Positions 15,823 through 24,460 of a stretch of DNA of 31,925 nucleotides are shown here, piece after piece. This DNA is from CAYFUL01 sp964346375. GTDB taxonomy: Bacteria; Bacillota; Clostridia; Tissierellales; Peptoniphilaceae. Position numbers and translations under genes: made by a program. The stretch is from the NCBI GenBank assembly GCA_964346375.1, contig CAYFUL010000013.1:1-31925 (forward strand), written 5' to 3'. How positions within the stretch are numbered: position 1 is the stretch's first letter; each line of letters begins with the position of its first letter. Under the pieces are notes generated by a model. It was not told where the DNA came from. It made no database searches and saw nothing but the letters and a program-made list of their open reading frames with translations.

Positions 15823-17604
15823 CTAATCCTTCTTCTTAAACCCTAAATAATATTCCACGTTTAAAAAATCTCCTATCCTATCATTTGCGTCGTCTGATAG
15901 TTTATTTGTCCACTGTACTCTCTCCATAAATATTCCGTCCTTGTAAACTGTAACTGCATCTGTAAGATCCATTAGTAGTCCGTTATAGGAGTCTCCCCCA
16001 TATCCTATCGTCTTAAATACAAATGGAAATAGATATTCTGGGTCCATTGTTGGGCCTTCCCCTACTAATTCCACTCCAAGGGTATTTTTCGCCGCGTCAT
16101 TTCCCCAAATTAAGTAGGGAGTTTCGTAGACATTTACTATCCCCTCTTTACTCTTTACATCGGCATCTATTCCAAATATATTAAATACCTCTAGTCCCTC
16201 TCCCATTGATGGGCAGTGATCTCCATAGAGAACTACTACAATAGGCTGGTTAAATTCTCGTAAGTGTTCTATTAAAAATTCCAGTGCATTCGTTGCAGAA
16301 TTCATTCCAAGTAGGTAGTTTGAAAAATAATTGTACCACTCTGTGGGATACTCACTTGAATAGACTATTGGCCTTTCTTCGCCGAAAATTTTATCTGTAC
16401 TATATGGTCCATGATTTTCGTAGGTTACTATGTGAGAAAATAAATACCTATTTGAATTTATTGTAGAATTTAATTTTTCAATTAGGTGTGGATAAACTTG
16501 AATATCCATGGGAATACTTTCGTAGTAGTCTTTAAAATAATTTCCCAAGTGGTAAAACTCGTCAAAGCCCAATTTATTATAGACATTTACCCTGTTATAA
16601 AAGAGCCCGTCGTAGGGATGCATTGCAAATGTACTATATCCATTCTCCTTAAAATACATTGGGTAGGATCTCTTTTTTTGGTTAAAATTTGGAAGATGTT
16701 TGTACCCTGTAAGTACATGGGCTTCAGTTTCAAAGGTTCCCCCTCCAAGGGAATTAGGTACTATTGAACCGTAGATGGACTCGTTTTGAAGCCTATGAAA
16801 GTATTCGTAGGGGTCGTAGTTAAATTTTAAGCTGTCATTTTGAAATTTGTAGAAGTCCTTGTAGGATTCCAACATTATGGAAATTACATGGACTTTTTTA
16901 TCCTCTGGAATTTTTTCCTCTTCATACTTTTCAAGGGTGGCTATTGCTCTATTTTTATCGTAGTCCTTGTACTTGTAAGTTGAGGAAGTTTTTATAGTAC
17001 GAATTAATGGATATACAAATCCCTTTGAGGAATAGGAGTCAACTTCAAGCCATGTATTTAATCCAGACTCTACCCCAAGGGAATAGTAAAGGCTGTCACT
17101 AAAAATTACCTCCCTTGTAAAAATTACAAGGAGGAGTAGTTAAATTATGGCAAAAATTCTTCGTGGGTATGAGAATTATACTCGTCGTAAAATTATTACA
17201 AGTATAGCAATTAGTAAAATAATAGCCACTCCACCAAGAACAAGCTTTAAATTTAACTTAAAGCCATATTTTTTTATCATAGTCCAGCCTTCAAATACAA
17301 GGGATTTGTCGGAGTACTTTAATGGCTCCATTCTATATAGGACCTTTAGATAATTTATAAAAGCTAGAGAGTTTACCAGTACAAAAGTAAAAATTGTAGA
17401 GAAAGAAAAACTCTTAGTAAGTAGTAGTATAAATACCAGTAGTAAAAATACAGGTATAAAATTTATAAGTAGTATTAGTGGCTCTTTAAAGGAACTAATA
17501 AAAATACCCTCCGAATAGTTTAGTGTGCCAATGTACATGGAAGATATGGTACAGAGAAGTGCCACTAAAATTAGAAGGGTAGTATTAAAAATTCTATTTT
17601 TCAT
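15823..17604 (-). pseudogene. LtaS-like membrane sulfatase/phosphoglycerol transferase, two in-frame stops
   Basis: Alkaline-phosphatase-superfamily enzyme like lipoteichoic acid synthase: an N-terminal membrane domain of about 140 residues and an extracellular catalytic domain. The nucleophile region is SLGGGTFETEAHVLTG (probable catalytic Thr in GGT), and metal ligands include YGDHCPSMG. The ATG at 17604 (MKNRIFNTT) follows TTGGAGGTAAAG. The reading frame is unbroken from start to end except for TAA at 17176-17178 and a second TAA 12 codons later (17140-17142), in the linker between membrane helices and catalytic domain. The sequence between and after the stops (FSYPRRIFAII, LLLLVIFTREV) still reads as membrane protein. 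Full length would be 593 codons. Third gene of the sirtuin operon. Confidence 0.82.
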
Positions 17605-17656
17605 CTTTACCTCCAATAGGATTTTATTCCAAAAGAGGCAATTGGTCAAATTTATA

Positions 17657-18478
17657 TTAATAAACTAAATTTAAGATCTCTTCCTTTAAATCACCATCTA
17701 TACCAATGGATCTATCCTCAATTTCCTTTGGAATATAAATCTCACCCCTGTTAATGGTAATATACCTCATACTTGGATTTTCAGAAACTAGCCTCATAAT
17801 TGGAGCTTTAATAAGTTGATTTCTATATCCAATGCCAAATTCAAGAACAACAAGGTTTTTATCCCTATAGGTATTGACAAAATTATTAAAGGCTAAATTT
17901 TGTCTTTGCCATCTCTTGGTAAAGGTAAAATTACTATTCCCTATAAGGTATGGTCTCATAATACTTCCGCAGTTTTTACAACGAGGTAGAGCTTCATCGG
18001 GAATAGAGGTTAAATTTTCGTAGGGAGTCATTTTTGCAATGGCATCTCTATTTGAGTAGACTGCGTCTGTACAATTATTAGAACAGCTAAAATATGGCAA
18101 ACTTCCCTCGATTTCATAAATAACTTCGCCCTTAAATCCACTTGGAGTAAAGTGATCCTCTCCATTGGAAGTTAGAATAAAATGGGGAGTATCTTTAACT
18201 AAACTGTATAGAGCTTTCATCATCTCGCTGGGAGAATAGGAGTAGTGAACTAGATTAGTAAGGCGAGTAAAAAATGCCCACCTTTCATTTTCAGAAGGAT
18301 AGGAGTAATAAATTCCTTCAAGGGGAGAACTTATTCCATACTTTCCATGAAAATCACTAAAGTTTTCAAAAAACCAACTATTACCGGCAAAAATATGGTA
18401 TCCATCGGCAATGGATAGTCCATTACTTGCAGTAATTAAAATAGCATGGGCATTTTTTAAAATTTCACTGACTTTCAT
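17657..18478 (-). CDS. Class-M-type (SirTM-like) Sir2 family protein, divergent active site
   Basis: 273-residue Sir2-fold protein resembling the SirTM branch (protein ADP-ribosyl transferase sirtuins). The zinc ligands are C132, C136, C167 and C170 (CSNNC and CKNC). The family pattern FHGKYGISSPLEGIYYSYPS and the late LEFGIGYRNQLIKAP match SirTM. The NAD-binding loop is unusual: TASNGLSIADG (16-26) replaces the GAGAGLSxxxG pattern, and ILTSNGEDHF replaces TTNxD. Activity may therefore be lost or changed. It overlaps the upstream sirtuin gene by four bases (ATGA). No macrodomain, GcvH-like or lipoate ligase gene, the usual SirTM partners, is in the window. Confidence 0.8.
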   Translation of the reverse strand: MKVSEILKNAHAILITASNGLSIADGYHIFAGNSWFFENFSDFHGKYGISSPLEGIYYSYPSENERWAFFTRLTNLVHYSYSPSEMMKALYSLVKDTPHFILTSNGEDHFTPSGFKGEVIYEIEGSLPYFSCSNNCTDAVYSNRDAIAKMTPYENLTSIPDEALPRCKNCGSIMRPYLIGNSNFTFTKRWQRQNLAFNNFVNTYRDKNLVVLEFGIGYRNQLIKAPIMRLVSENPSMRYITINRGEIYIPKEIEDRSIGIDGDLKEEILNLVY

Positions 18479-19445
18479 AGTTTCACCTTGGCTCTTTCTT
18501 TAACATCTTCAAGTACCTTTCCAACATCTCCCACAATCATACTACCTCTATTTTCAATAACCTCTGGAAGAAAATCGTAGTCCTTATTTACGGAGATATA
18601 GTAGGCGTTAGGAAGAGAGGCAGTTAAGTACCAAAATGGTTCCTGTATAAACATAGGGGTAATTCTACCAACTCCCAGTTCAAGAAATAGAATTTTCTTG
18701 TCCTTATTTTCTAAGATATAGTTTGAAATTTTTTCGTACTCATAGTTGTACCTACTTCCCTGTAAAAAATTTCCATATCCTCTTTCCCAGGTAAAGGATT
18801 CAGCTCCACATACACTACATCTAGGAATGTACTCATCGGGAACAGTAGTACCTTCTCCCATGGCATTAATCATTTCCTTAACGGGAATAGTTGCATCCCA
18901 TACACCGTCGTGGCAGGATTTAGAACATTGGAAAAATCTTTGGTCTCCTTGAATTTGCCTGATTTTTTCATCAGGATATAGCCTTGTAAATTGTGCGTCT
19001 TGATTAGTAGTAAGGATGAAAAATCCTTGCCCCTTAAAATTTCATCTAGGTCCTTGTATGGCTTTCTAAGTTCTGCACTTTGAGTAGTATTTAAAAAAGT
19101 TGCCAAGTATCCCCAAAATTCGTTACGAGTTTTGTAGGGGTAGTACATTCCACTAAAGGCGCCTTTAAAACCATACTTATCTCTAAATTTGCCAAAGTAC
19201 TTACGATAGGATTCGTTGTCCTCATAGTAAAAATCTCCATCTCCTGCAGCAGATAGACCAGACCCGCCGCCAACAATAATAACTTCAGCTCCTTCAACTC
19301 TATTTATAAAGTCTTCAATTTGTTCATCATAGGATGGTTTTGGAAGGGAGGTTAATTTATATGGAGTACTTCCATTTTGGTAGTAGGAGTAGTAATTATA
19401 GTAGTTCATCTGAACTTGATTAACTAAACTTTCGTAGAAATTCAT
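18475..19445 (-). pseudogene. Class-M-type (SirTM-like) Sir2 family protein, frameshifted
   Basis: First gene of the operon; a second SirTM-like protein of about 323 residues if repaired. A Tyr/Asn-rich N-terminal extension (residues 1-40) precedes the NAD loop VGGGSGLSAAG (58-68) and KYGFKGAFSGMYYPYKT. One missing T in a five-base run (A5 at 19019-19023 on the plus strand) shifts the frame after GKDF. With one base added it reads GKDFFILTTNQDAQF, then FQCSKSCHDGVWD and MINAMGEGTTVPDEYIPRC, joining the downstream half, with zinc ligands CSKSC and CSVC and the LELGVGRITP block. The canonical motifs GGGSGLS and TTNQD are kept, so this copy looks like the active one of the pair. Starts 12 bases after a GAGG site. 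Confidence 0.82.
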
Positions 19446-19465
19446 TTTACACCTCGATTTGAAAA

Positions 19466-19510
19466 AAATTTTAAAACATGTTATTTTAAAAGTAACAAGT
19501 ATAGTATAAC
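19466..19510. promoter_or_regulatory. Divergent promoter and palindromic operator between sirtuin operon and Rrf2 gene
   Basis: A 19-bp palindrome with one mismatch, TGTTATTTTAAAAGTAACA, spans 19479-19497. On the minus strand its end forms the -35 TTGTTA (19493-19498), followed after 17 bases by TTTAAA (19470-19475). On the plus strand it lies directly upstream of a TATAAC/TAGTAT -10 near 19502-19510. The position suits a repressor site for the adjacent Rrf2 protein; this is inference. Confidence 0.55.
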
Positions 19511-19542
19511 CTGTTGTTTTTAAAAATATAAGTGGAGGTAAA

Positions 19543-19977
19543 ATGAAATACTCAACTAGATTAAGTAATGGAGTTCATATTTTAGTGTTTATAAGTGAAC
19601 ATGAGAAGGAAAATTTAACCAGTGGAGATATTGCAGAGAGTATAAAGACAAATCCATCCTATGTTAGAAAATTAATGGGGGATTTAAAAAATAGTGGACT
19701 AATAATAAGTGAACAGGGAAAAGCAGAGCCACGCCTTGGAAGAGATCCAAGTGAAATAAATTTACTCCATGTATATAGAGCAGTGGAAGGAAATAAACCA
19801 CTTATTCATATAAATACAGGTACGAATCCAGAATGTGGTGTGGGAGTACATATTCAATATGCCTTGGAGGACTTTTACGAAAAGATACAAAGGGACGCAG
19901 AAAAATCCATGGAGTCCATTACGCTGGAAGATATTATTTTAGATTATAGGGAGAGAATAAAATCTGTTTCGGAATAA
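19543..19977 (+). CDS. Rrf2 family transcriptional regulator
   Basis: Winged-helix DNA-binding protein of 144 residues. It has the Rrf2 N-terminus MKYSTRLSNGVHILVFIS, the recognition-helix region GDIAESIKTNPSYVRKLMGDL and the wing segment SGLIISEQGKAEPRLGRDP. IscR and NsrR carry three cluster cysteines around residues 90-105; here only C98 is present (NPECGVG), so an Fe-S cluster of that type is unlikely and a single-thiol or ligand sensor of the YwnA kind is more likely. AGTGGAGG precedes the ATG. It is divergent from the sirtuin operon, with a palindrome between them, which suggests that it controls itself and that operon. Confidence 0.9.
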   Translation: MKYSTRLSNGVHILVFISEHEKENLTSGDIAESIKTNPSYVRKLMGDLKNSGLIISEQGKAEPRLGRDPSEINLLHVYRAVEGNKPLIHINTGTNPECGVGVHIQYALEDFYEKIQRDAEKSMESITLEDIILDYRERIKSVSE

Positions 19978-19986
19978 ACTAGCATT

Positions 19987-20012
19987 AAAAAAGGGAGAGA
20001 ATTTTTCTCTCC
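19987..20012 (-). terminator. Terminator of hutH
   Basis: GGAGAGAA and TTCTCTCC (19994-20001 and 20005-20012) form a perfect 8-bp stem with a TTT loop. On the minus strand it is followed by CTTTTTT, so it terminates hutH; it may also stop the Rrf2 transcript from the other side. Confidence 0.8.
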
Positions 20013-20019
20013 TCATTCC

Positions 20020-21549
20020 TTAATATTCCAATGGTACGTTTTTTATTACTACCTCTAGTAGACTTTCGTCCTCTAATATTTTCGTAACCTTCTCTAGTTC
20101 TTCGTACATTTCTATATGGCTGTCTTCGCAAATAAAATCTACTACTTCCCTTACTCTTCTATACGCTGGTAGTGTTCCCTTTCCAAGGGTGTCCTCTACA
20201 TTTTCGTTAAAGTCTAGGGCTTGAACTGCTGCAAATATTTCACTTGCTACTACTCTTCTGGAGTTTTTCAAAATGGAATATGCCTTTCTTGCGGCAATAG
20301 TTCCCATTGATACAAAGTCCTCTTGATTTTCACATGATGGTATTGAATCTACACTTGCAGGATGGGCAAGGATTTTATTTTCACTTACCAATGATGCTGC
20401 TGAATACTGTACTATCATAAATCCTGAATTTACCCCTGGATTTTTTACTAAAAAGGATGGGTAGTTACTTAGGTGTCCATTTACTAATCTCTCTAGTCGT
20501 CTTTCTGAAATGGATCCAATTTCTGCAAGGGCTATTCCCAAAAAGTCGAAGGGCTGTGCCAATGGTTCCCCGTGGAAATTTCCTCCTGATATTACATCTC
20601 CATCTAGTGTAATTATTGGATTGTCCGTTGTAGAATTTAACTCTATCTCAACTTTTTCCCTTACATATTCTAATGTGTCCTTACTTGCGCCGTGTATTTG
20701 TGGCATACATCTTAAGGAGTATGCGTCTTGTACTCTCTTATTTGTAGAATGGGTCATATTTTTTGAACCCTCTACTAGTGCTAAAATATTTCTTGCCGTA
20801 GTTAGCTGACCCTTTTGTGGCCTAACCTCATGTATTTTTAAATTAAAGGCGTCGATTATTCCCCTATGTGCTTCTAGGGAAAGTGCCCCTGCAATATCTT
20901 GTAGCTTTAATAGATTTATTCCATCGTATAGTGCAAAAACTCCCACTGCTGTTAGTACAGTTGTTCCATTTATTAGTGCAAGTCCTTCCTTTTCAACTAG
21001 GGTTATTGTAGAAATCCCCGCCCTTTCCATGGCAACTTTTCCATCTACTAGTTCTCCCTTGTAGTACGCTCGTCCCAGTCCTAACATTGGTAGTACACAG
21101 TGGGCAAGTGGTGCAAGATCTCCACTTGCTCCGAGGGAACCCTTCTCTGGTATAAATGGCACTACGTTTTTATTTAACATCTCTACCATAGTTTCAAGTA
21201 CACTTAATCTTATACCTGAATATCCCCTTACAAGGGAGTTAATTCTAATTAGTAGTATTGCCCTTACTACTTCTTCGTCAAATGGATCGCCAAATCCGGC
21301 AGAGTGACTCCTTATTAAATTCTCTTGAAGTTTACTTTGAAGTTCCTCTTCAATTGAAACATTACAAAGAGAACCAAATCCCGTATTTACTCCGTACACC
21401 GGTGTGTTTCGCTTTATAATATTGTCAATTATTTCCCTTGAATTATTTATCTTCTCAATTGCATCACTGTGAATTTGTACTTCCTCGTAATGTCTTGAAA
21501 CTTTTATTACATCTTCAATAGTAAGGTTACTACCTGTTAAAACTACCAT
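20020..21549 (-). CDS. hutH: Histidine ammonia-lyase
   Basis: First enzyme of histidine degradation: removes ammonia from L-histidine to give urocanate in the cytoplasm. 509 residues, standard. The MIO cofactor forms from A141-S142-G143 in GSLGASGDLAPLAH, the catalytic Tyr is Y52 in VYGVNTGFG, and the blocks LINGTT, STDNPII and SGGNFHGEPLA are present. GGGAGG lies before the ATG. The gene stands alone on the minus strand; hutU and hutI are not in the window, but the formiminoglutamate enzymes at 23580-25084 are, so the pathway is split. No lesion is seen. Confidence 0.96.
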   Translation of the reverse strand: MVVLTGSNLTIEDVIKVSRHYEEVQIHSDAIEKINNSREIIDNIIKRNTPVYGVNTGFGSLCNVSIEEELQSKLQENLIRSHSAGFGDPFDEEVVRAILLIRINSLVRGYSGIRLSVLETMVEMLNKNVVPFIPEKGSLGASGDLAPLAHCVLPMLGLGRAYYKGELVDGKVAMERAGISTITLVEKEGLALINGTTVLTAVGVFALYDGINLLKLQDIAGALSLEAHRGIIDAFNLKIHEVRPQKGQLTTARNILALVEGSKNMTHSTNKRVQDAYSLRCMPQIHGASKDTLEYVREKVEIELNSTTDNPIITLDGDVISGGNFHGEPLAQPFDFLGIALAEIGSISERRLERLVNGHLSNYPSFLVKNPGVNSGFMIVQYSAASLVSENKILAHPASVDSIPSCENQEDFVSMGTIAARKAYSILKNSRRVVASEIFAAVQALDFNENVEDTLGKGTLPAYRRVREVVDFICEDSHIEMYEELEKVTKILEDESLLEVVIKNVPLEY

Positions 21550-21571
21550 GTTCCTACCTCCCTTTTTTTAT

Positions 21572-21600
21572 AATATAGGCTAGATTTTTTTAATATTCAA
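21572..21600 (-). promoter_or_regulatory. Promoter of hutH
   Basis: On the minus strand TTGAAT (-35, 21595-21600), a 17-base spacer and TATATT (-10, 21572-21577) lie just upstream of the GGGAGG site of hutH. Confidence 0.55.
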
Positions 21601-21721
21601 GAACTTGTGATATAACTTTATTACAGTAATTTTTTAGCGTTTATAAAATCTATTGAGATTTAGGTCGTTATATAAATTTTATCTATAAAAATTTTCTTAA
21701 CATTTCTTAAAACTTCACAGG

Positions 21722-21750
21722 TTTACTAATGGTTAAATTTAAGATAATAT
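21722..21750 (+). promoter_or_regulatory. Promoter of the yitT-like gene, possibly giving a leaderless mRNA
   Basis: TTTACT (21722-21727), a 17-base spacer and TAATAT (21745-21750) end only six bases before the ATG at 21757. No Shine-Dalgarno sequence is present in that interval, so transcription would start at or near the start codon. Confidence 0.45.
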
Positions 21751-21756
21751 ATCTGT

Positions 21757-22628
21757 ATGACGAAAAATTTTCCTAAACAATTTTTATTTGTAAATATTGG
21801 AGTGCTAATAGTTTGTATTTCCTTTCATATTTTTTTAGCTCCAGCAAATTTAGCAGTTGGTGGCGCAACGGGACTTGCAATGGTACTAGAGGGAATTTTT
21901 AAAGTTATTCCCCTAACAGTAATTCTTCTTGTGCTAAATATTGTCTTAATTTTAATGGGGTTCTTTCTAATTGGAAGTAACTTTGGATTTTTTACAGTCT
22001 ATGCCTCTCTTATTATGAGTTTTTGGCTATGGGTACTTGAAAAAATCTATTCCNNNNNNNNNNCGTTACAACCCCTATAGTTGAGGATTATTTTTTACTA
22101 ATAGTTTTTGGAATGGTGTTAAATGGAGTTGGGTCGGCAATAGTAGTTCACCAAGGTGCCTCTACTGGAGGAACTGATATACTTGCAAAATTACTGCAAA
22201 AGTTTACGGGTATATCCTTTGGATCTGGGTTACTTATTGTTGATGGACTTATTACCCTTTTTGCAGGAATGGTCTATGGAATTAAACCGGGGATGTATGC
22301 ATTATTTGGAGTGCTTTTAAATTCTCTAGTAATAGATCAATTCCTAGCTGGATTTAATGTGAAGTTTAACGTAACTATTGTCTCAAAATACTATGAGGAG
22401 ATAAATAATTACATACTAAAGTTAGACAGAGGAAGTACAATTTTTAAAGCCCAAGGTGGTTTTTCAAATGAGGATAAGGCAGTTATAATGACTGTACTTG
22501 ATAAGAGTAGGTATGTTCAAGTAAAGAAATTTATAAAAAAAATAGATCCAAGGGCATTTGTATATGTGTCTATTGTACACGAAGTAGAAGGCGAAGGGTT
22601 TACTTACTATATAGAGGAGGAAGTATGA
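21757..22628 (+). CDS. YitT family membrane protein (DUF161/DUF2179), with assembly gap
   Basis: Integral membrane protein of the YitT family; function unknown. The N-terminal part has hydrophobic helices, starting MTKNFPKQFLFVNIGVLIVC with the LAPANLAVGGATGLA motif. The C-terminal part begins in frame before 22113 and has HQGASTGGTDILAKLL and a soluble DUF2179 domain (AQGGFSNEDKAVIMTVL). The ten N at 22054-22063 put the two parts in different frames, so the true gap length is not ten; both halves belong to one gene. It overlaps the DegV gene by four bases (ATGA). Confidence 0.88.
22054..22063. other. Assembly gap (10 N)
   Basis: Ten undetermined bases inside the yitT-like gene. The frame change across it shows that the length is a placeholder, and it proves that the window comes from a scaffolded draft. 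Confidence 0.98.
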
Positions 22629-23488
22629 TTAAGTTAATAGCTGATAGCTCGTGCGAATTTTCAAAGGCTGAAGCTGAAGAGTATGGTGTAGAAATACTAC
22701 CAATAACCATTATTGAAGGGGATATAGAATACCGAGATAGAGTGGATATAACTCCAGAGGAAATATATAAGAAGATGAGAGAGGGTACAATGTACAAGAC
22801 CTCCGCTTTAGTTCCCTTTACCTTTTATGAAAAGTTTAAAGAATTTTCAAAGGAATATGATGAAATAGTGTACCTTGGATTTTCTGCAGCCCTTTCTAGA
22901 ACATTTAATTCATCAGAACAGGCGAAGGAAGATATTTTAAAGGAGAACCCAAATTTAAGAATAGAGCTAGTAGATACTAAAACCACTAGTGCTGGGTATA
23001 AGATGATAGTTTTAAAGGCGGCAGAGATGGTAAAGGCAGGAGCTACTCTTGATGAAATTCTTGAAGAGGTAAATAAGAGAATAGATGCAAGTAAAACCAT
23101 CTTCTCTGTAGACGATATGAAGTACCTATACAATGGAGGTAGGGTAAGTAAAACCCAAGCGGTAATTGGGGGAATGCTTAACATAAAACCAATACTCCAT
23201 GTTGCAGAAGATGGAAGCCTAGAGGGAATAGACAAGGTTCGTGGAACTCATAGGGCATACCAGAAGATGATAGATATACTAAAAAGCGAAATGAAGGACG
23301 ACAGTGTTTCAAACCAAGTTGTAGGAATTATACACTCCGATAATTTAGAAGGGGCTGAAAAAATTAAAGACCTACTTATTGAAGAACTGGGTATTAAAGA
23401 ATTTATTGAGACAGATCTTGCGCCAGTAATAGGCTGTCATACGGGGCCGGAATTAATAGGTATATCATTTTATAATAGACAAGTTTAA
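22625..23488 (+). CDS. DegV family fatty-acid-binding protein (FakB-like)
   Basis: Cytoplasmic lipid-binding protein, 287 residues. DegV/FakB proteins hold a fatty acid for phosphorylation by FakA. The first motif is IKLIADSSCEF, the T/S ligand region is KTSALVPFTFYEKF, the middle block is VYLGFSAALSRTFNSS, and SVDDMKYLYNGGRVSK with the GMLNIKPIL segment is typical. The C-terminus has APVIGCHTGPELIGISFY. It is translationally coupled to the yitT-like gene and followed by a terminator. No fakA is present nearby. Confidence 0.93.
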   Translation: MIKLIADSSCEFSKAEAEEYGVEILPITIIEGDIEYRDRVDITPEEIYKKMREGTMYKTSALVPFTFYEKFKEFSKEYDEIVYLGFSAALSRTFNSSEQAKEDILKENPNLRIELVDTKTTSAGYKMIVLKAAEMVKAGATLDEILEEVNKRIDASKTIFSVDDMKYLYNGGRVSKTQAVIGGMLNIKPILHVAEDGSLEGIDKVRGTHRAYQKMIDILKSEMKDDSVSNQVVGIIHSDNLEGAEKIKDLLIEELGIKEFIETDLAPVIGCHTGPELIGISFYNRQV

Positions 23489-23494
23489 AAATTT

Positions 23495-23522
23495 CCCACT
23501 TACTTTTAGTAGGTGGGATTTT
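23495..23522 (+). terminator. Terminator after the DegV gene
   Basis: CCCACTTAC and GTAGGTGGG (23495-23503 and 23509-23517) form a 9-bp stem with one T-G pair and a TTTTA loop, followed by ATTTTTAA. Confidence 0.85.
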
Positions 23523-23579
23523 TAATTTGGAATAAAATAAATTCTACCAATCGTGTATAATGGAGATGGAGGTGGTAAT

Positions 23580-24452
23580 ATGAGAATGATGGTTGTTCCC
23601 AACTACTCTGAAGGAAGAGATAAGAAGATTATTGAGGGTATTTTGGACAATTTTAGAAATATAGAAGGGGTAGAATTAAAGGGCTACCAAAGTGACGAGG
23701 ACCATAACAGAACGGTAGTGGAACTTGTTGGAGAAAGGGGTCCCTTAATTAATGCTCTACTAAATTCTGTAAAGTTTGCACTAGAAAATATTAATATGAA
23801 AAATCATAGGGGCGCCCATCCGAGAATGGGTGCGGTAGATGTAATTCCCTTTATTCCCCTAATTAGTGATGGAGAAGAGGAATGTATAGAGGCGGCGGAA
23901 GAGTTAGGAAGTAAAATTGGCGACTTGGGAATTGGCGTATATATGTATGAAAAAAATGCAAGGACTTCGGACAGAAAAAACCTTGCAGATATTCGTAGAG
24001 GAGAGTACGAAGGATTTTCTCAAAAATTAAAAGACGACAATTGGATTCCAGACTATGGCCCAAGGGAATTTAACGAAAAATTTGGAGTAGTTGCAGTTGG
24101 CTCAAGATTTCATCTAATTGCATTTAATGTAAATTTAAACTCAAATAATTTGGAAATTGCAAAGGACATTGCAAAAAAAATTAGACACTCTGGGGGAGGA
24201 CTAAAGGCTGTAAAGGCAATAGGACTAAAACTAGAGGATAGAGATCTAGTACAGGTTTCTATTAATATGGTGGACTATAGGGAGTCCTCAATTTATCAGG
24301 CTCTTGAAATGATAAAGTTTGAGGCGAAAAGGTATGGCGTAACTGTAGGAGAGACGGAGATAATAGGTTTTATTCCACTAGAGGCAATGGTAGATGTATT
24401 TAAATACTATACGAGAAACCATACTCTAGATTTAGAACAAGTACTATTTTAG
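23580..24452 (+). CDS. Glutamate formiminotransferase
   Basis: Transfers the formimino group of N-formimino-L-glutamate, the product of histidine breakdown, to tetrahydrofolate. The 290-residue length equals the N-terminal half of the mammalian bifunctional FTCD. Conserved blocks are VPNYSEGRDKKIIEGIL, DEDHNRTVVELVG and HRGAHPRMGAVDVIPFIPL with the catalytic-type His. The ATG at 23580 was chosen for the GGAGGTGG site upstream; an in-frame ATG 27 bases earlier lies before that site. A TATAAT at 23556-23561 is close upstream, but its -35 is poor. The cyclodeaminase gene follows after eight bases. Confidence 0.94.
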   Translation: MRMMVVPNYSEGRDKKIIEGILDNFRNIEGVELKGYQSDEDHNRTVVELVGERGPLINALLNSVKFALENINMKNHRGAHPRMGAVDVIPFIPLISDGEEECIEAAEELGSKIGDLGIGVYMYEKNARTSDRKNLADIRRGEYEGFSQKLKDDNWIPDYGPREFNEKFGVVAVGSRFHLIAFNVNLNSNNLEIAKDIAKKIRHSGGGLKAVKAIGLKLEDRDLVQVSINMVDYRESSIYQALEMIKFEAKRYGVTVGETEIIGFIPLEAMVDVFKYYTRNHTLDLEQVLF

Positions 24453-24460
24453 GAGGGACT

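Noticed and set aside
17147..17353. Plus-strand open frame with AAGGAGG upstream
   Set aside because: The spacing to the ATG is too long and it is antisense to the LtaS-like membrane domain, which has clear family features.
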